64,000 bases of DNA from Wenyingzhuangia heitensis (GTDB lineage Bacteria > Bacteroidota > Bacteroidia > Flavobacteriales > Flavobacteriaceae), in the NCBI RefSeq assembly GCF_011762155.1, contig NZ_JAASQL010000001.1:868001-932000 (forward strand). Direction: 5' to 3'. The position numbers and the translations under genes are program-made. The notes beneath the pieces were generated by a model, which was not told where the DNA came from, made no database searches, and was given only the letters and a program-made list of their open reading frames with translations. This document shows positions 52,474 to 60,992 of this stretch, in pieces; within the stretch, counting starts at the first letter, position 1, and each line of letters starts with the position of its first letter.

Positions 52474-54858
52474 CTAAAAGACTCCGCCACCACCAACATC
52501 ACTGTCTTCTCCTGGTCTTTTAGGCTTTTGTTTTTGTTTAAATTGATTTCCAAAATTATAAGTAAAGCCAAGAGTAATATTTTGGCTTTCCCAATTAAAT
52601 TCCCCTTTTTGAGAAATAGGATTTTCAATATCAAACTTAGCTCTAAACGAATTAAAAACATCTGAAAATCCTAAAGAAAAGGTTCCGTTGTTGTTTAATA
52701 CTTTGTAACTAGCTCCTAAGTTGGTCATAAACATAGGTTTTCTAATACGTTGAATATTTTCATTTCTACCTCTATACATTTGATTCATTTGTAGGCTTAA
52801 CTTTTTACCAACAATAAATTTATTGCTAATTCTAAAATTAAACAGCACATTGTCTACAGAGGTGATTTGGTTGTTTACAATTCCTTGTTGTTGTTGATAA
52901 TACAAATCTGTACTACCATTAAAGTTCCACCAAGACGTAAATTTTAAATAGGCTGCCAATTCTATACCGTAATTGTCAGCAGTATCAAAATTATCATAAG
53001 ACAATAAAATTCTATCTTCTACTTGGGTGTCTTCACTCATGTTTCTACTGATAAAATCATTAATTCTTCTGTAAAAACCAGTTAAAGAAACATTACCTCC
53101 CTTTACCTTTCTGCTATATCTAAACTCAACAGAGTTGGTGAATTGTTGTTGTAATTTGGGGTTTCCTTGAGATATTAATAAGGGGGTTCCCCAGGTTCTA
53201 ATTGGGTTTAATTGTTTTATAGAGGGTCTGTCTACTCTACGGCTATAGCTAGCTTGTAATTGGTCTTTTTTGGTGAGCTCGTATGTAGCAAAAAAAGATG
53301 GATATACAGAAAATATGTCATCTGTAACTAAATCATTTTGATTGTCTACATCTGCATTAAAGGTTGCTTCTAAATCATAAAACTCTGCTCTAACACCCGC
53401 CTGTAATCCTAACTTTCCTATTTGCTGACGGTAGTTAACGTATCCTGCATAAATTTTTCTGTTTACGTCAAAATCATTAAATCCTTTGGTGGTTAAGTCA
53501 TCTTGTGAGTTATTTACCAATTGAGTAGATAGATTAGATTTTTCGTTGATCCAATTTCTAAAATCTAACCCTGTTTCTATAAAAATAGATTCGTTAATAG
53601 GTTTGGCATAATCTAAATTTACAATCCATCTTTTAGATTCAGAATCAATTATTTCAGTGTAATTGTATTCTTGGTTGTCTGAAGGTTTTAAAAAATCAAT
53701 CCAATCACTATCCTCTGGAGATTTATTAATGTTATACGAAACTCCAAAATCTAAGGTATGCTTTTTATCTTCAAATTTTTTATGAAGACTAGCATCGTAA
53801 GTTTGTGATCTCGGTTTTCTGTTTAAATCAAAAACACTGTTATTGGTTAAATCTCCTGTAACTACATCAGTAATTTTGGTATTGTTTCTGTAATCTAGTT
53901 CGTTAAAATTTTGAACGGTAAATAAAGAGATACTTGTTTTTTTATCAAGATCAATATCAGAGCCAAACTTTACAAAATGATTGTTTCTGTTATTTAATCC
54001 ATAGGTTTTTTGTTCATTATCATTTCTGGTAATAGTTCCTTTAATATCGTCTTGTCCACCTCTAAAGTTGTAGTTGGCAAAAAAATTGACATTTTTTACT
54101 TTGTAATTAAAATTTCCTCCAGCATTTCCTCTAAAATTACGACCATATGTTCCAGAAGTATTTACGCTTCCGTTAAATCCACTTCTGTTATCTTTTACCA
54201 ATTCTATATTAATGATTCCACTGTTTCCTTCTGGACTATATTTGGCAGACGGATTGGTAATTAATTCGATGTTTTTAATAGCATTGGCAGGCAATTGTTT
54301 GATCAATTGATCTGTAGGGATGTTGGTCGGTTTACCATCTATTAATACTTTTACATTGCTGTTTCCTCTTAAAGATAATTCCCCTGTTTGTTGGTCTACA
54401 GCTACAGATTGTACATTGTTTAACACACTAGCAGCATCGGTACCTACGTTGGTTAAATCTTTCCCCACTTTAATAACTAATCGGTCAATCTTTTGTTCAA
54501 TACTAGTGGTTTCTGCTCTTATTACAACTGCATCTAATGCCTGAATGTCTTCTTCTAAATATATTTTACCTAAATCTAAACGTTGCTTGTTTGCAAAAGA
54601 AATATCTTGCTGATAAGGTTTGTATCCAATAGCTTGTACTACTAAATTGTATTTCGCTTTGGTAAGGTTTTTAGCTAAAAAAGCCCCGTTTTCATCTGCT
54701 AAACTTGTTTTGGTTTCTTGTGAGTTTTTTATGTAAATGGTGACAAAAGGAACGGATTCCTGGGTGTTTTTGTTAATAATTGTACCAAATAGCTGTTTTT
54801 GCTGAGAAAAACTAAACTGAAATACGAGTAGTGAAATAAAGAATATGAATTTATTCAT
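52474..54858 (-). CDS. TonB-dependent-receptor-like outer-membrane barrel (OMP_b-brl_3)
   Basis: 794 residues with signal peptide MNKFIFFISLLVFQFSFSQ. A carboxypeptidase-regulatory-like domain follows (about 22-105, GTIINKNTQESVPFVTIYIK), then a plug domain (IDRLVIKVGKDLTNVGTDAASVLNNV and LIDGKPTNIPTDQL) and a long beta-barrel ending in FTYNFGNQF plus a Lys/Pro/Gly tail. Ligand unknown; no SusD partner is nearby, so it is not a typical glycan-uptake receptor. It starts 21 bases after folA on the same strand. Confidence 0.86.
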   Translation of the reverse strand: MNKFIFFISLLVFQFSFSQQKQLFGTIINKNTQESVPFVTIYIKNSQETKTSLADENGAFLAKNLTKAKYNLVVQAIGYKPYQQDISFANKQRLDLGKIYLEEDIQALDAVVIRAETTSIEQKIDRLVIKVGKDLTNVGTDAASVLNNVQSVAVDQQTGELSLRGNSNVKVLIDGKPTNIPTDQLIKQLPANAIKNIELITNPSAKYSPEGNSGIINIELVKDNRSGFNGSVNTSGTYGRNFRGNAGGNFNYKVKNVNFFANYNFRGGQDDIKGTITRNDNEQKTYGLNNRNNHFVKFGSDIDLDKKTSISLFTVQNFNELDYRNNTKITDVVTGDLTNNSVFDLNRKPRSQTYDASLHKKFEDKKHTLDFGVSYNINKSPEDSDWIDFLKPSDNQEYNYTEIIDSESKRWIVNLDYAKPINESIFIETGLDFRNWINEKSNLSTQLVNNSQDDLTTKGFNDFDVNRKIYAGYVNYRQQIGKLGLQAGVRAEFYDLEATFNADVDNQNDLVTDDIFSVYPSFFATYELTKKDQLQASYSRRVDRPSIKQLNPIRTWGTPLLISQGNPKLQQQFTNSVEFRYSRKVKGGNVSLTGFYRRINDFISRNMSEDTQVEDRILLSYDNFDTADNYGIELAAYLKFTSWWNFNGSTDLYYQQQQGIVNNQITSVDNVLFNFRISNKFIVGKKLSLQMNQMYRGRNENIQRIRKPMFMTNLGASYKVLNNNGTFSLGFSDVFNSFRAKFDIENPISQKGEFNWESQNITLGFTYNFGNQFKQKQKPKRPGEDSDVGGGGVF

Positions 54859-54879
54859 AAGGGGTTTAAAATCTAAGGA

Positions 54880-55365
54880 TTAGTTTCTTTTAGTATATTT
54901 AACAAAACTGTAGTCGTATTTGTTTTTATCATCTGACAGAAAATGTTCTCTATTTATTTCTTTCCAAATAGCAGTATCTATTTTAGGAAAATATACATCG
55001 GCATCAAAAGATTGATGAACTTCACAGATATCTAAAACATCTACCAAGTTTATTGCCTGGTTGTAAATTTGTGCACCTCCAATAATGTATGCATTACTGT
55101 CTTGATCAGCAATTTTAATAGCGTTCTCTAGAGAATCTGTTACAATACATCCTTTAGCAGTGTAGTTTTTGTTTTTAGTGATAATAACAGTAGTCCTATT
55201 TGGTAATGGTGTTCCTATAGATTCATAAGTGTTTCTTCCCATTATAATATAATGTCCTGAGGTAACTTTTTTAAATCTTTTTAAGTCGGCAGGTAAATGC
55301 CAAATTAAATCGTTGTTTTTTCCCAGTTCGTTATTTTCTCCTATAGCAGCAATAAGTGTTGTCAT
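54880..55365 (-). CDS. folA: Dihydrofolate reductase
   Basis: NADPH-dependent reduction of dihydrofolate. The 161-residue protein has the canonical start TLIAAIGENNELGKNNDLIW, the WHLPADLKRFK helix with the substrate-binding Asp equivalent, GRNTYESIG, and the IGGAQIYNQA motif near residue 96. It is close to thyA (56474), whose reaction produces its substrate; a lipoprotein gene lies between. Confidence 0.95.
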   Translation of the reverse strand: MTTLIAAIGENNELGKNNDLIWHLPADLKRFKKVTSGHYIIMGRNTYESIGTPLPNRTTVIITKNKNYTAKGCIVTDSLENAIKIADQDSNAYIIGGAQIYNQAINLVDVLDICEVHQSFDADVYFPKIDTAIWKEINREHFLSDDKNKYDYSFVKYTKRN

Positions 55366-55427
55366 TTTAAAATTTTAATCAGATTTTTAAAAGTGATGTA
55401 TTATAAAATAATAATATTTAGTCCTTT

Positions 55428-56399
55428 TTAGAACCCTACTTTATAAATTAATTTATGTTGTTTTTTTTGATATTCAATCGCAACAAATTCTTTCATTAAT
55501 TCTTCCACAGTAGCTTTGTCAAATCGTCTTTGGTAGTAGAATTTCTTAAAATCATTGTTATTACGAATGATGTTTTTTATACTAGTAGGAAAGTTATATC
55601 CATAATAATCGTTTTTTCCATTTAGCTTTGCAGGTAAAGATGCTTTGGGTAAGCTCATAATAGCTTTGTAAAAAGATTCTAACAAATCTTTATTTTGAGA
55701 CTCTACCATGGCAGCTGCTACTTTTCCTGTTTTGTCTATAATAAATTTGGGAAGTATTTCGTGATTGTTGTCAATATCTAAACTAGAAACAAAGCTTAAA
55801 TCTATATGATTGTACAGATAGTTGGTAATGTACATATAATTGCATTTGTTTAAGTTGTGATAATTAACTTCATCACTACACAGCTCATAAATAGGAGGGA
55901 TATAACCAATAGCTCTGGTGTTAGATTTTACGACTGGAATTCCATTTAAATTTTGAATAACTACCAATGAATATTTATACTTAGGATCAAAGTTTTGAAT
56001 CTTTAAAGATTCAAAACTCAATTTCTTAAATGTTTTTTTTAATTGTTTGTCTAGTTTTAAAGAAGAGGTGTTAGTTACAATACTTGTTAGTCTTTTGTAT
56101 TTGTCTAAGGTAAATTCAACATAAATATTTTTTCTCCATTCTTTAAATTCAACAGCTTTAAGAGCACTCCTAGAAATGTGTTTTTTAAAGTGAGTTGTTA
56201 TTGGGTTTTGATAGCTAGAAATAGCTTCTACTTTCTGAATAAGATTGGCTTCTACTTTTTTGTAATGCTCAATGCTATCATTTTGCTGAAAAGGAAGAGT
56301 AATTTCTGTTTTATTTTGGGGTACACTAGCCTGCTGATTACTTTTACATGCTGTAAAAACAATCAGACAAAAGAACGCCAATAACCCATATTTTTGCAT
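55428..56399 (-). CDS. Lipoprotein of unknown function between thyA and folA
   Basis: About 323 residues starting MQKYGLLAFFCLIVFTACKS, a lipoprotein signal with Cys at position 18. A central region (VEFTLDKYKRLTSIVTNTS, KTFKKLSFESLKI) and a second one (PKFIIDKTGKVAAAMVESQN) loosely resemble TonB-C-like strands (conserved D-x-x-G-K), suggesting two such modules. That resemblance is weak. The ATG at 56399 fits the signal peptide and lies 18 bases after a good promoter motif. Confidence 0.65.
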   Translation of the reverse strand: MQKYGLLAFFCLIVFTACKSNQQASVPQNKTEITLPFQQNDSIEHYKKVEANLIQKVEAISSYQNPITTHFKKHISRSALKAVEFKEWRKNIYVEFTLDKYKRLTSIVTNTSSLKLDKQLKKTFKKLSFESLKIQNFDPKYKYSLVVIQNLNGIPVVKSNTRAIGYIPPIYELCSDEVNYHNLNKCNYMYITNYLYNHIDLSFVSSLDIDNNHEILPKFIIDKTGKVAAAMVESQNKDLLESFYKAIMSLPKASLPAKLNGKNDYYGYNFPTSIKNIIRNNNDFKKFYYQRRFDKATVEELMKEFVAIEYQKKQHKLIYKVGF

Positions 56400-56417
56400 T
56401 TTCCAAAAATTTAAGGG

Positions 56418-56446
56418 CAAAAGTACTTAAAAATTAACAGAACAAA
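56418..56446 (-). promoter_or_regulatory. Promoter (TTTG-N17-TACTTTTG) of the lipoprotein gene
   Basis: On the minus strand TTTG (56446-56443), a 17-base spacer and TACTTTTG (56425-56418) match the Bacteroidota consensus at the short end of the spacing range. It separates the lipoprotein gene from thyA transcriptionally. Confidence 0.6.
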
Positions 56447-56473
56447 GTTGAGCTATGTGAGAATATGACAACT

Positions 56474-57298
56474 TTATACAGAAACTTTTCCTCTAATCGT
56501 TGGGTGTGGTTCGTAGTTTACTAAAGAGAAATCTTCAAAGGTAAAATCAAAAATATTTTTCACCTCTGGGTTTAAAATCATTTTAGGTAATGGTTTAGGC
56601 TCTCTAGTTAACTGTAAATCTATTTGTTCAAAATGATTATTGTAAATATGAGCATCTCCAAAAGTATGAACAAACTCTCCCGCTTCTAAACCTGTTACTT
56701 GTGCAATCATTAAAACCAATAATGCATAAGAGGCAATGTTAAAAGGAACTCCTAAAAAGGCATCTGCACTACGTTGGTATAGTTGACAAGATAACTGTCC
56801 ATCTGCAACGTAAAATTGAAAAAAAGCATGGCAAGGAGGTAAAGCAGCTTTATTGTTTGCTACGTTTTCCGAAAAAGAAACCGTGGTGTTGGGCAGTACA
56901 CTTGGGTTCCAAGCAGAGATTAACATACGTCTACTGTTTGGATTTGTTTTGATAGTTTCTATAACCTCAGAAATTTGGTCAATTTCTTCACTGTTCCAAT
57001 TTCTCCATTGGTGGCCATATACAGGACCTAAATTTCCATTTTCATCAGCCCAAGCATCCCATATTTTTACACCATTTTCTTTTAAATAACTAATATTAGT
57101 GTCTCCTTTTAAGAACCACAGCAATTCGTGAATAATAGATTTTAAATGAAGTTTTTTGGTAGTTACCATAGGAAATCCTTCAGATAAATCAAAACGCATT
57201 TGATAGCCAAAAACACTTTTAGTACCTGTACCTGTACGGTCTCCTTTTTGTACTCCGTTTTCTTTAATATGTTTTATAAAATCTAAATATTGTTTCAT
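56474..57298 (-). CDS. thyA: Thymidylate synthase
   Basis: Makes dTMP from dUMP using methylene-tetrahydrofolate. The 274-residue protein has the active-site cysteine in [12 protein letters not shown], the [21 protein letters not shown] dUMP-binding segment, and the [13 protein letters not shown] loop near the N-terminus. Produces dihydrofolate for FolA. Classic ThyA type, not ThyX. Confidence 0.96.
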   Translation of the reverse strand: MKQYLDFIKHIKENGVQKGDRTGTGTKSVFGYQMRFDLSEGFPMVTTKKLHLKSIIHELLWFLKGDTNISYLKENGVKIWDAWADENGNLGPVYGHQWRNWNSEEIDQISEVIETIKTNPNSRRMLISAWNPSVLPNTTVSFSENVANNKAALPPCHAFFQFYVADGQLSCQLYQRSADAFLGVPFNIASYALLVLMIAQVTGLEAGEFVHTFGDAHIYNNHFEQIDLQLTREPKPLPKMILNPEVKNIFDFTFEDFSLVNYEPHPTIRGKVSV

Positions 57299-57330
57299 AG
57301 GTATGGAATGTAGCGATGCTGTAAATTTAA

Positions 57331-57365
57331 AAAAAAGTCGATACGCTTAGTATCGACTTTTTTAA
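57331..57365 (-). terminator. Terminator between the nuclease and thyA genes
   Basis: Stem aaaaaagtcgata/tatcgactttttt with a seven-base loop. Its flanks are A-rich on the left and T-rich on the right, so it can act for either strand. It lies about 25 bases after the stop of the minus-strand nuclease gene. Confidence 0.85.
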
Positions 57366-57391
57366 TTTTATTAAGATTTGTTTGTTAACAA

Positions 57392-58024
57392 CTATCTCTT
57401 GTTTAATTCGTCTCTAATGCTAGCTGCAGTTTCGTAATCTTCTTTAGCAATAGCGGTGTTTAATCTTTTTTCTAAATCCTGAATAGAATGAGCGCTATAG
57501 TCAATCTCTTTTTCGCTAGTTTCAGAACTATTTAGTAAATTAGATAATTCATCATCGGTACTTTCAAAAAGATCATCAGATTCTTTTTCATCCTCCTCTG
57601 TAAAATCTTCTTGTTTTAGTATAATTCCAGCTCTTTCTAAAATTTCTTGATAGGTGTAAATAGGAGCATTAAAACGAATTGCCAAAGCAATAGCATCAGA
57701 AGTTCTGGCATCAAATGTTTTTTCTTCATTTCCTTGCAGGCAAATCATTTTAGAAAAAAAGACTCCATCTACTAATTTGTGAATTATTATTTGTTTTACA
57801 ATAACTCCATAAGATTCGGCAAAATTTTTAAACAAGTCATGGGTTAAGGGTCTTGGAGGTGTAATTTCACTTTCTAAAGCAATAGCAATAGATTGTGCTT
57901 CAAAAGCTCCAATAACTATGGGTAATGTTCTTTCTCCATCTATCTCATTTAACACAAGGGCATAAGCACCTGTTTGTGTTTGACTATAAGATATACCACG
58001 TATGTCTAATTGTACTAAACTCAT
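57392..58024 (-). CDS. Bifunctional nuclease family protein (DUF151 plus UVR)
   Basis: The 210-residue protein has an N-terminal DUF151/BFN domain (LPIVIGAFEAQSIAIALE, RPLTHDLF, ARTSDAIALAIRF). An acidic linker (about 135-170) leads to a C-terminal UVR-like coiled coil (LEKRLNTAIAKEDYETAASIRDEL). Plant relatives have nuclease activity; the bacterial role is unclear. It is 17 bases downstream of etfA and probably co-transcribed with the flavoprotein genes. Confidence 0.86.
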   Translation of the reverse strand: MSLVQLDIRGISYSQTQTGAYALVLNEIDGERTLPIVIGAFEAQSIAIALESEITPPRPLTHDLFKNFAESYGVIVKQIIIHKLVDGVFFSKMICLQGNEEKTFDARTSDAIALAIRFNAPIYTYQEILERAGIILKQEDFTEEDEKESDDLFESTDDELSNLLNSSETSEKEIDYSAHSIQDLEKRLNTAIAKEDYETAASIRDELNKR

Positions 58025-58041
58025 TCTATCATTTTACGGGT

Positions 58042-59004
58042 TTAAGCATTTTCTGCTTTAAATGCTTTTAATTTTTCAATCAATGTAGGTACTACTTCAA
58101 AAGCATCTCCAACAATACCATAGTCTGCAGCTTTAAAAAAAGGAGCTTCGGGGTCTGTGTTAATAACTACTTTTGTTTTAGAAGCATTTACTCCTGCTAA
58201 ATGTTGAATAGCTCCAGAAATAGCAACGGCAATATATAAATTGGCTGCTACGGGTTTTCCTGTTTGTCCTACGTGCTCAGCATGTGGTCTCCATCCCATA
58301 TCAGATACCGGTTTAGAACAGGCTGTTGCTGCACCTAAAACATCTGCTAAATCTTCAATCATTTTAAAGTTAGCAGCTTCTTTTAGACCTCTACCTCCAG
58401 AAACTACTATATCAGCATCTGCAATGGCAATTTTACCAGAGGCTTTTTCTACTGTTACAGATGAAATAGTTGAAGTAGTAAGTGTTGGTGTAAATTCTTC
58501 TACACTTCCTTCTGATTTGTTTTCTACAATTCCAAAAGAGTTTTTAGCCAAACCAATTACTTTTATTTCTGATGTAATTACCGTATTTCCAAACGCTTTG
58601 CTAGAAAACGTTTTTCTTTTTACTGTAAAAGGAGCAGTGTTACTAGGTGTTGCTACTGCGTTTGATACATAACCTGCTTTTAATTGAGCAGCAACTAAAG
58701 GTGCTAAATAAGTTCCGTTAGAATTGTTACTAATCACAACAGCTGTACTGTTATTATCTTGTGCAGATTGGGTAATAATACCTGCATATATTTTTGCGTT
58801 AAAAGTAGCTAAGGTATCGTTGTTGATACTTAATACTTTATTGGCTCCATAGGTGTTAACTTCCTCTGGATTGTTAGCGTTAATGGTAAGAACAGTTAAA
58901 GTTGTACTTAATTGATCTGCCACTGCTTTGGCATAAGAAACAGCTTCTAAAGCTGCTTTTTTATATTTTCCTTCACTAGCATCAGCGAATACTAATACAG
59001 ACAT
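58042..59004 (-). CDS. etfA: Electron transfer flavoprotein alpha subunit
   Basis: FAD-carrying subunit passing electrons from acyl-CoA dehydrogenases to the quinone pool. The N-terminal domain starts [21 protein letters not shown]. The C-terminal FAD-binding domain has [43 protein letters not shown] and the late [20 protein letters not shown]. Length 320. Follows etfB at 46 bases. Confidence 0.94.
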   Translation of the reverse strand: MSVLVFADASEGKYKKAALEAVSYAKAVADQLSTTLTVLTINANNPEEVNTYGANKVLSINNDTLATFNAKIYAGIITQSAQDNNSTAVVISNNSNGTYLAPLVAAQLKAGYVSNAVATPSNTAPFTVKRKTFSSKAFGNTVITSEIKVIGLAKNSFGIVENKSEGSVEEFTPTLTTSTISSVTVEKASGKIAIADADIVVSGGRGLKEAANFKMIEDLADVLGAATACSKPVSDMGWRPHAEHVGQTGKPVAANLYIAVAISGAIQHLAGVNASKTKVVINTDPEAPFFKAADYGIVGDAFEVVPTLIEKLKAFKAENA

Positions 59005-59050
59005 ATGCGTATGTTTTTAGTTGCTCTATATTAAGAGCTTAGGTTTTTAA

Positions 59051-59797
59051 TTAAATTACTTTAGCCTCGTTGTGTAACAAATTGATTAATTCGTCAATAT
59101 TGTTAGCATCTACCATTTTACAAGCTCCTTTTTCAGCAGGTTTTTCAAAACTGCTTATTTGGGTAGTTGTTGTAGCATCGGTACCAGAAATAACCGTTAA
59201 AGGTTTTTTACGAGCCATCATAATTCCTCTCATGTTGGGTATTTTCAGATCCTTTTCTTCAACCAATCCTTTTTGTCCAGCAATGATTAAAGGTAGTGTA
59301 GCAGATAATTTTTCAATACCACCATCTATTTCTCTAGAAGCTTGTGCATTGTTTCCGTCAACTTCTAAATCTATACAAGCATTAATATAATCAATATCTA
59401 AGAAAGAAGCAAGCAAACCAGGAACCATAGCTCCGTTGTAATCTATAGATTCTTTTCCCATTAAAACTAAATCATAGTTTTCTTTTTTATACAATTCAGC
59501 CAATTGTTGAGCCACAAAAAAACCATCAGTAGGTTGTGCATCAATTCTAATAGCTTCATCTGCCCCTATAGCCAAAGCTTTTCTAAGGGTAGGTTCTGTG
59601 GTGGCATTTCCTACGTTTACCACAGTCACTTTTGCTCCTTGTTTCTCTTGAAACCAGATCGCTCTTGTTAAAGCAAATTCATCATAAGGATTTATAACAA
59701 ATTGTACTCCATTTGTATCAAATTCTGTCGAATCATTCGAGAAATTGATTTTAGAAGTAGTATCAGGAACGTGACTTATACAAACTAATATTTTCAT
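59051..59797 (-). CDS. etfB: Electron transfer flavoprotein beta subunit
   Basis: The 248-residue partner of EtfA. It starts MKILVCISHVPDTTSKI, with INPYDEFALTRAIW, GADEAIRID, LVLMGKESIDYNGAMVPGLLA (AMP-binding region) and MRGIMMARKKPL. First gene of a probable etfB-etfA-nuclease operon on the minus strand, divergent from the pyruvate dehydrogenase subunit gene. Confidence 0.94.
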   Translation of the reverse strand: MKILVCISHVPDTTSKINFSNDSTEFDTNGVQFVINPYDEFALTRAIWFQEKQGAKVTVVNVGNATTEPTLRKALAIGADEAIRIDAQPTDGFFVAQQLAELYKKENYDLVLMGKESIDYNGAMVPGLLASFLDIDYINACIDLEVDGNNAQASREIDGGIEKLSATLPLIIAGQKGLVEEKDLKIPNMRGIMMARKKPLTVISGTDATTTTQISSFEKPAEKGACKMVDANNIDELINLLHNEAKVI

Positions 59798-59906
59798 ATT
59801 GAGAAGTTTATCTATTTATATATATTTCTAAATAAGTAGAAGCTAATGTAATTTATTTTTTGTAAATATTTTGCTATAATATTAGAAAATATGGGAGGGT
59901 TTTTGT

Positions 59907-59914
59907 TATTTTTG
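59907..59914 (+). promoter_or_regulatory. Promoter -7 element TATTTTTG
   Basis: Matches TAnnTTTG, 25 bases before the E1-beta start, in the divergent gap with etfB. The -33 region is not convincing. Confidence 0.55.
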
Positions 59915-59939
59915 TGAACGTTTAAATAAAATAGAATAC

Positions 59940-60920
59940 ATGAAAACTATACAATTTAGAGAGGCAATTTGCGAAGCGATGACTGAGGAAATGCGTTCTG
60001 ATGAAAGCATTTACTTAATTGGTGAAGAGGTTGCTGAATATAACGGAGCTTATAAAGCTTCTAAAGGAATGTTAGATGAATTTGGTGAAAAACGTGTAAT
60101 TGATGCACCGATTGCTGAATTAGGATTTGGTGGTATTGCCGTTGGATCTACTATGACAGGTAACAGACCGATTGTAGAGTACATGACATTTAACTTTGCG
60201 TTGGTTGGTATCGATCAGATTATCAACAATGCCGCTAAAATTAGACAAATGTCTGGTGGACAATTCCCTTGTCCTATTGTGTTTAGAGGTCCTACGGCTT
60301 CTGCTGGACAATTAGGAGCTACACACTCACAGGCTTTTGAAAACTGGTTTGCAAACACTCCAGGATTAAAAGTAGTAGTGCCTTCTAACCCTTACGATGC
60401 AAAAGGATTGCTAAAAGCAGCAATTAGAGATAACGATCCTGTTATTTTTATGGAATCTGAGCAAATGTATGGAGATAAAGGTGAAGTGCCAGAAGGTGAA
60501 TACATTATCCCTTTAGGAGTTGCAGATATTAAAAGAAAAGGAACAGATGTAACAGTCGTTTCTTTTGGTAAAATTATCAAAGAAGCGTACAAAGCAGCTG
60601 AAACTTTAGAAAAAGAAGGGATTTCTATTGAAATTATAGATTTACGTACAGTTCGTCCAATGGATACTAAGGCGATTATAGAATCTGTTAAAAAAACTAA
60701 TCGATTGGTAATTTTAGAAGAGGCTTGGCCATTTGGTTCAGTAGCTACTGAAATTGCATACAGAGTACAAGAGCAAGCATTTGATTATTTAGATGCTCCA
60801 ATTCAAAGAATTAATACAGCAGATACACCTGCAGCATATTCTCCGGTTTTAATGGAAGAATGGTTGCCAAATGCCCAGGATGTTATAGATGCTGTTAAGG
60901 CAACATTATATGTTAAGTAA
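59940..60920 (+). CDS. pdhB: Pyruvate dehydrogenase E1 component beta subunit
   Basis: Beta subunit of the heterotetrameric E1, decarboxylating pyruvate with thiamine diphosphate together with an alpha subunit encoded elsewhere. MKTIQFREAICEAMTEEMRSDE, GEEVAEYNGAYKASKGM (with the ThDP-contacting Glu), APIAELGFGGIAVG, FRGPTASAGQLGATHSQ and the C-terminal EEAWPFGSVATEIA are conserved. Length 326 is normal. Codon use is more biased than in neighbours, as expected for a highly expressed gene. Confidence 0.93.
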   Translation: MKTIQFREAICEAMTEEMRSDESIYLIGEEVAEYNGAYKASKGMLDEFGEKRVIDAPIAELGFGGIAVGSTMTGNRPIVEYMTFNFALVGIDQIINNAAKIRQMSGGQFPCPIVFRGPTASAGQLGATHSQAFENWFANTPGLKVVVPSNPYDAKGLLKAAIRDNDPVIFMESEQMYGDKGEVPEGEYIIPLGVADIKRKGTDVTVVSFGKIIKEAYKAAETLEKEGISIEIIDLRTVRPMDTKAIIESVKKTNRLVILEEAWPFGSVATEIAYRVQEQAFDYLDAPIQRINTADTPAAYSPVLMEEWLPNAQDVIDAVKATLYVK

Positions 60921-60947
60921 ATACTGCTTAACAACATAAAATTTTAT

Positions 60948-60982
60948 AAATTCCTTTCTTATTTTTGAGAAAGGAATTTTTG
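60948..60982 (+). terminator. Terminator after pdhB whose loop contains a promoter -7 motif
   Basis: Perfect stem aaattcctttct/agaaaggaattt with T-rich 3' flank. The eight-base loop is exactly TATTTTTG (60960-60967), a TAnnTTTG match, 25 bases before the next ATG. It may both end pdhB transcription and start that of the DUF5686 gene. Confidence 0.75.
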
Positions 60983-60992
60983 TATTTAAGAT

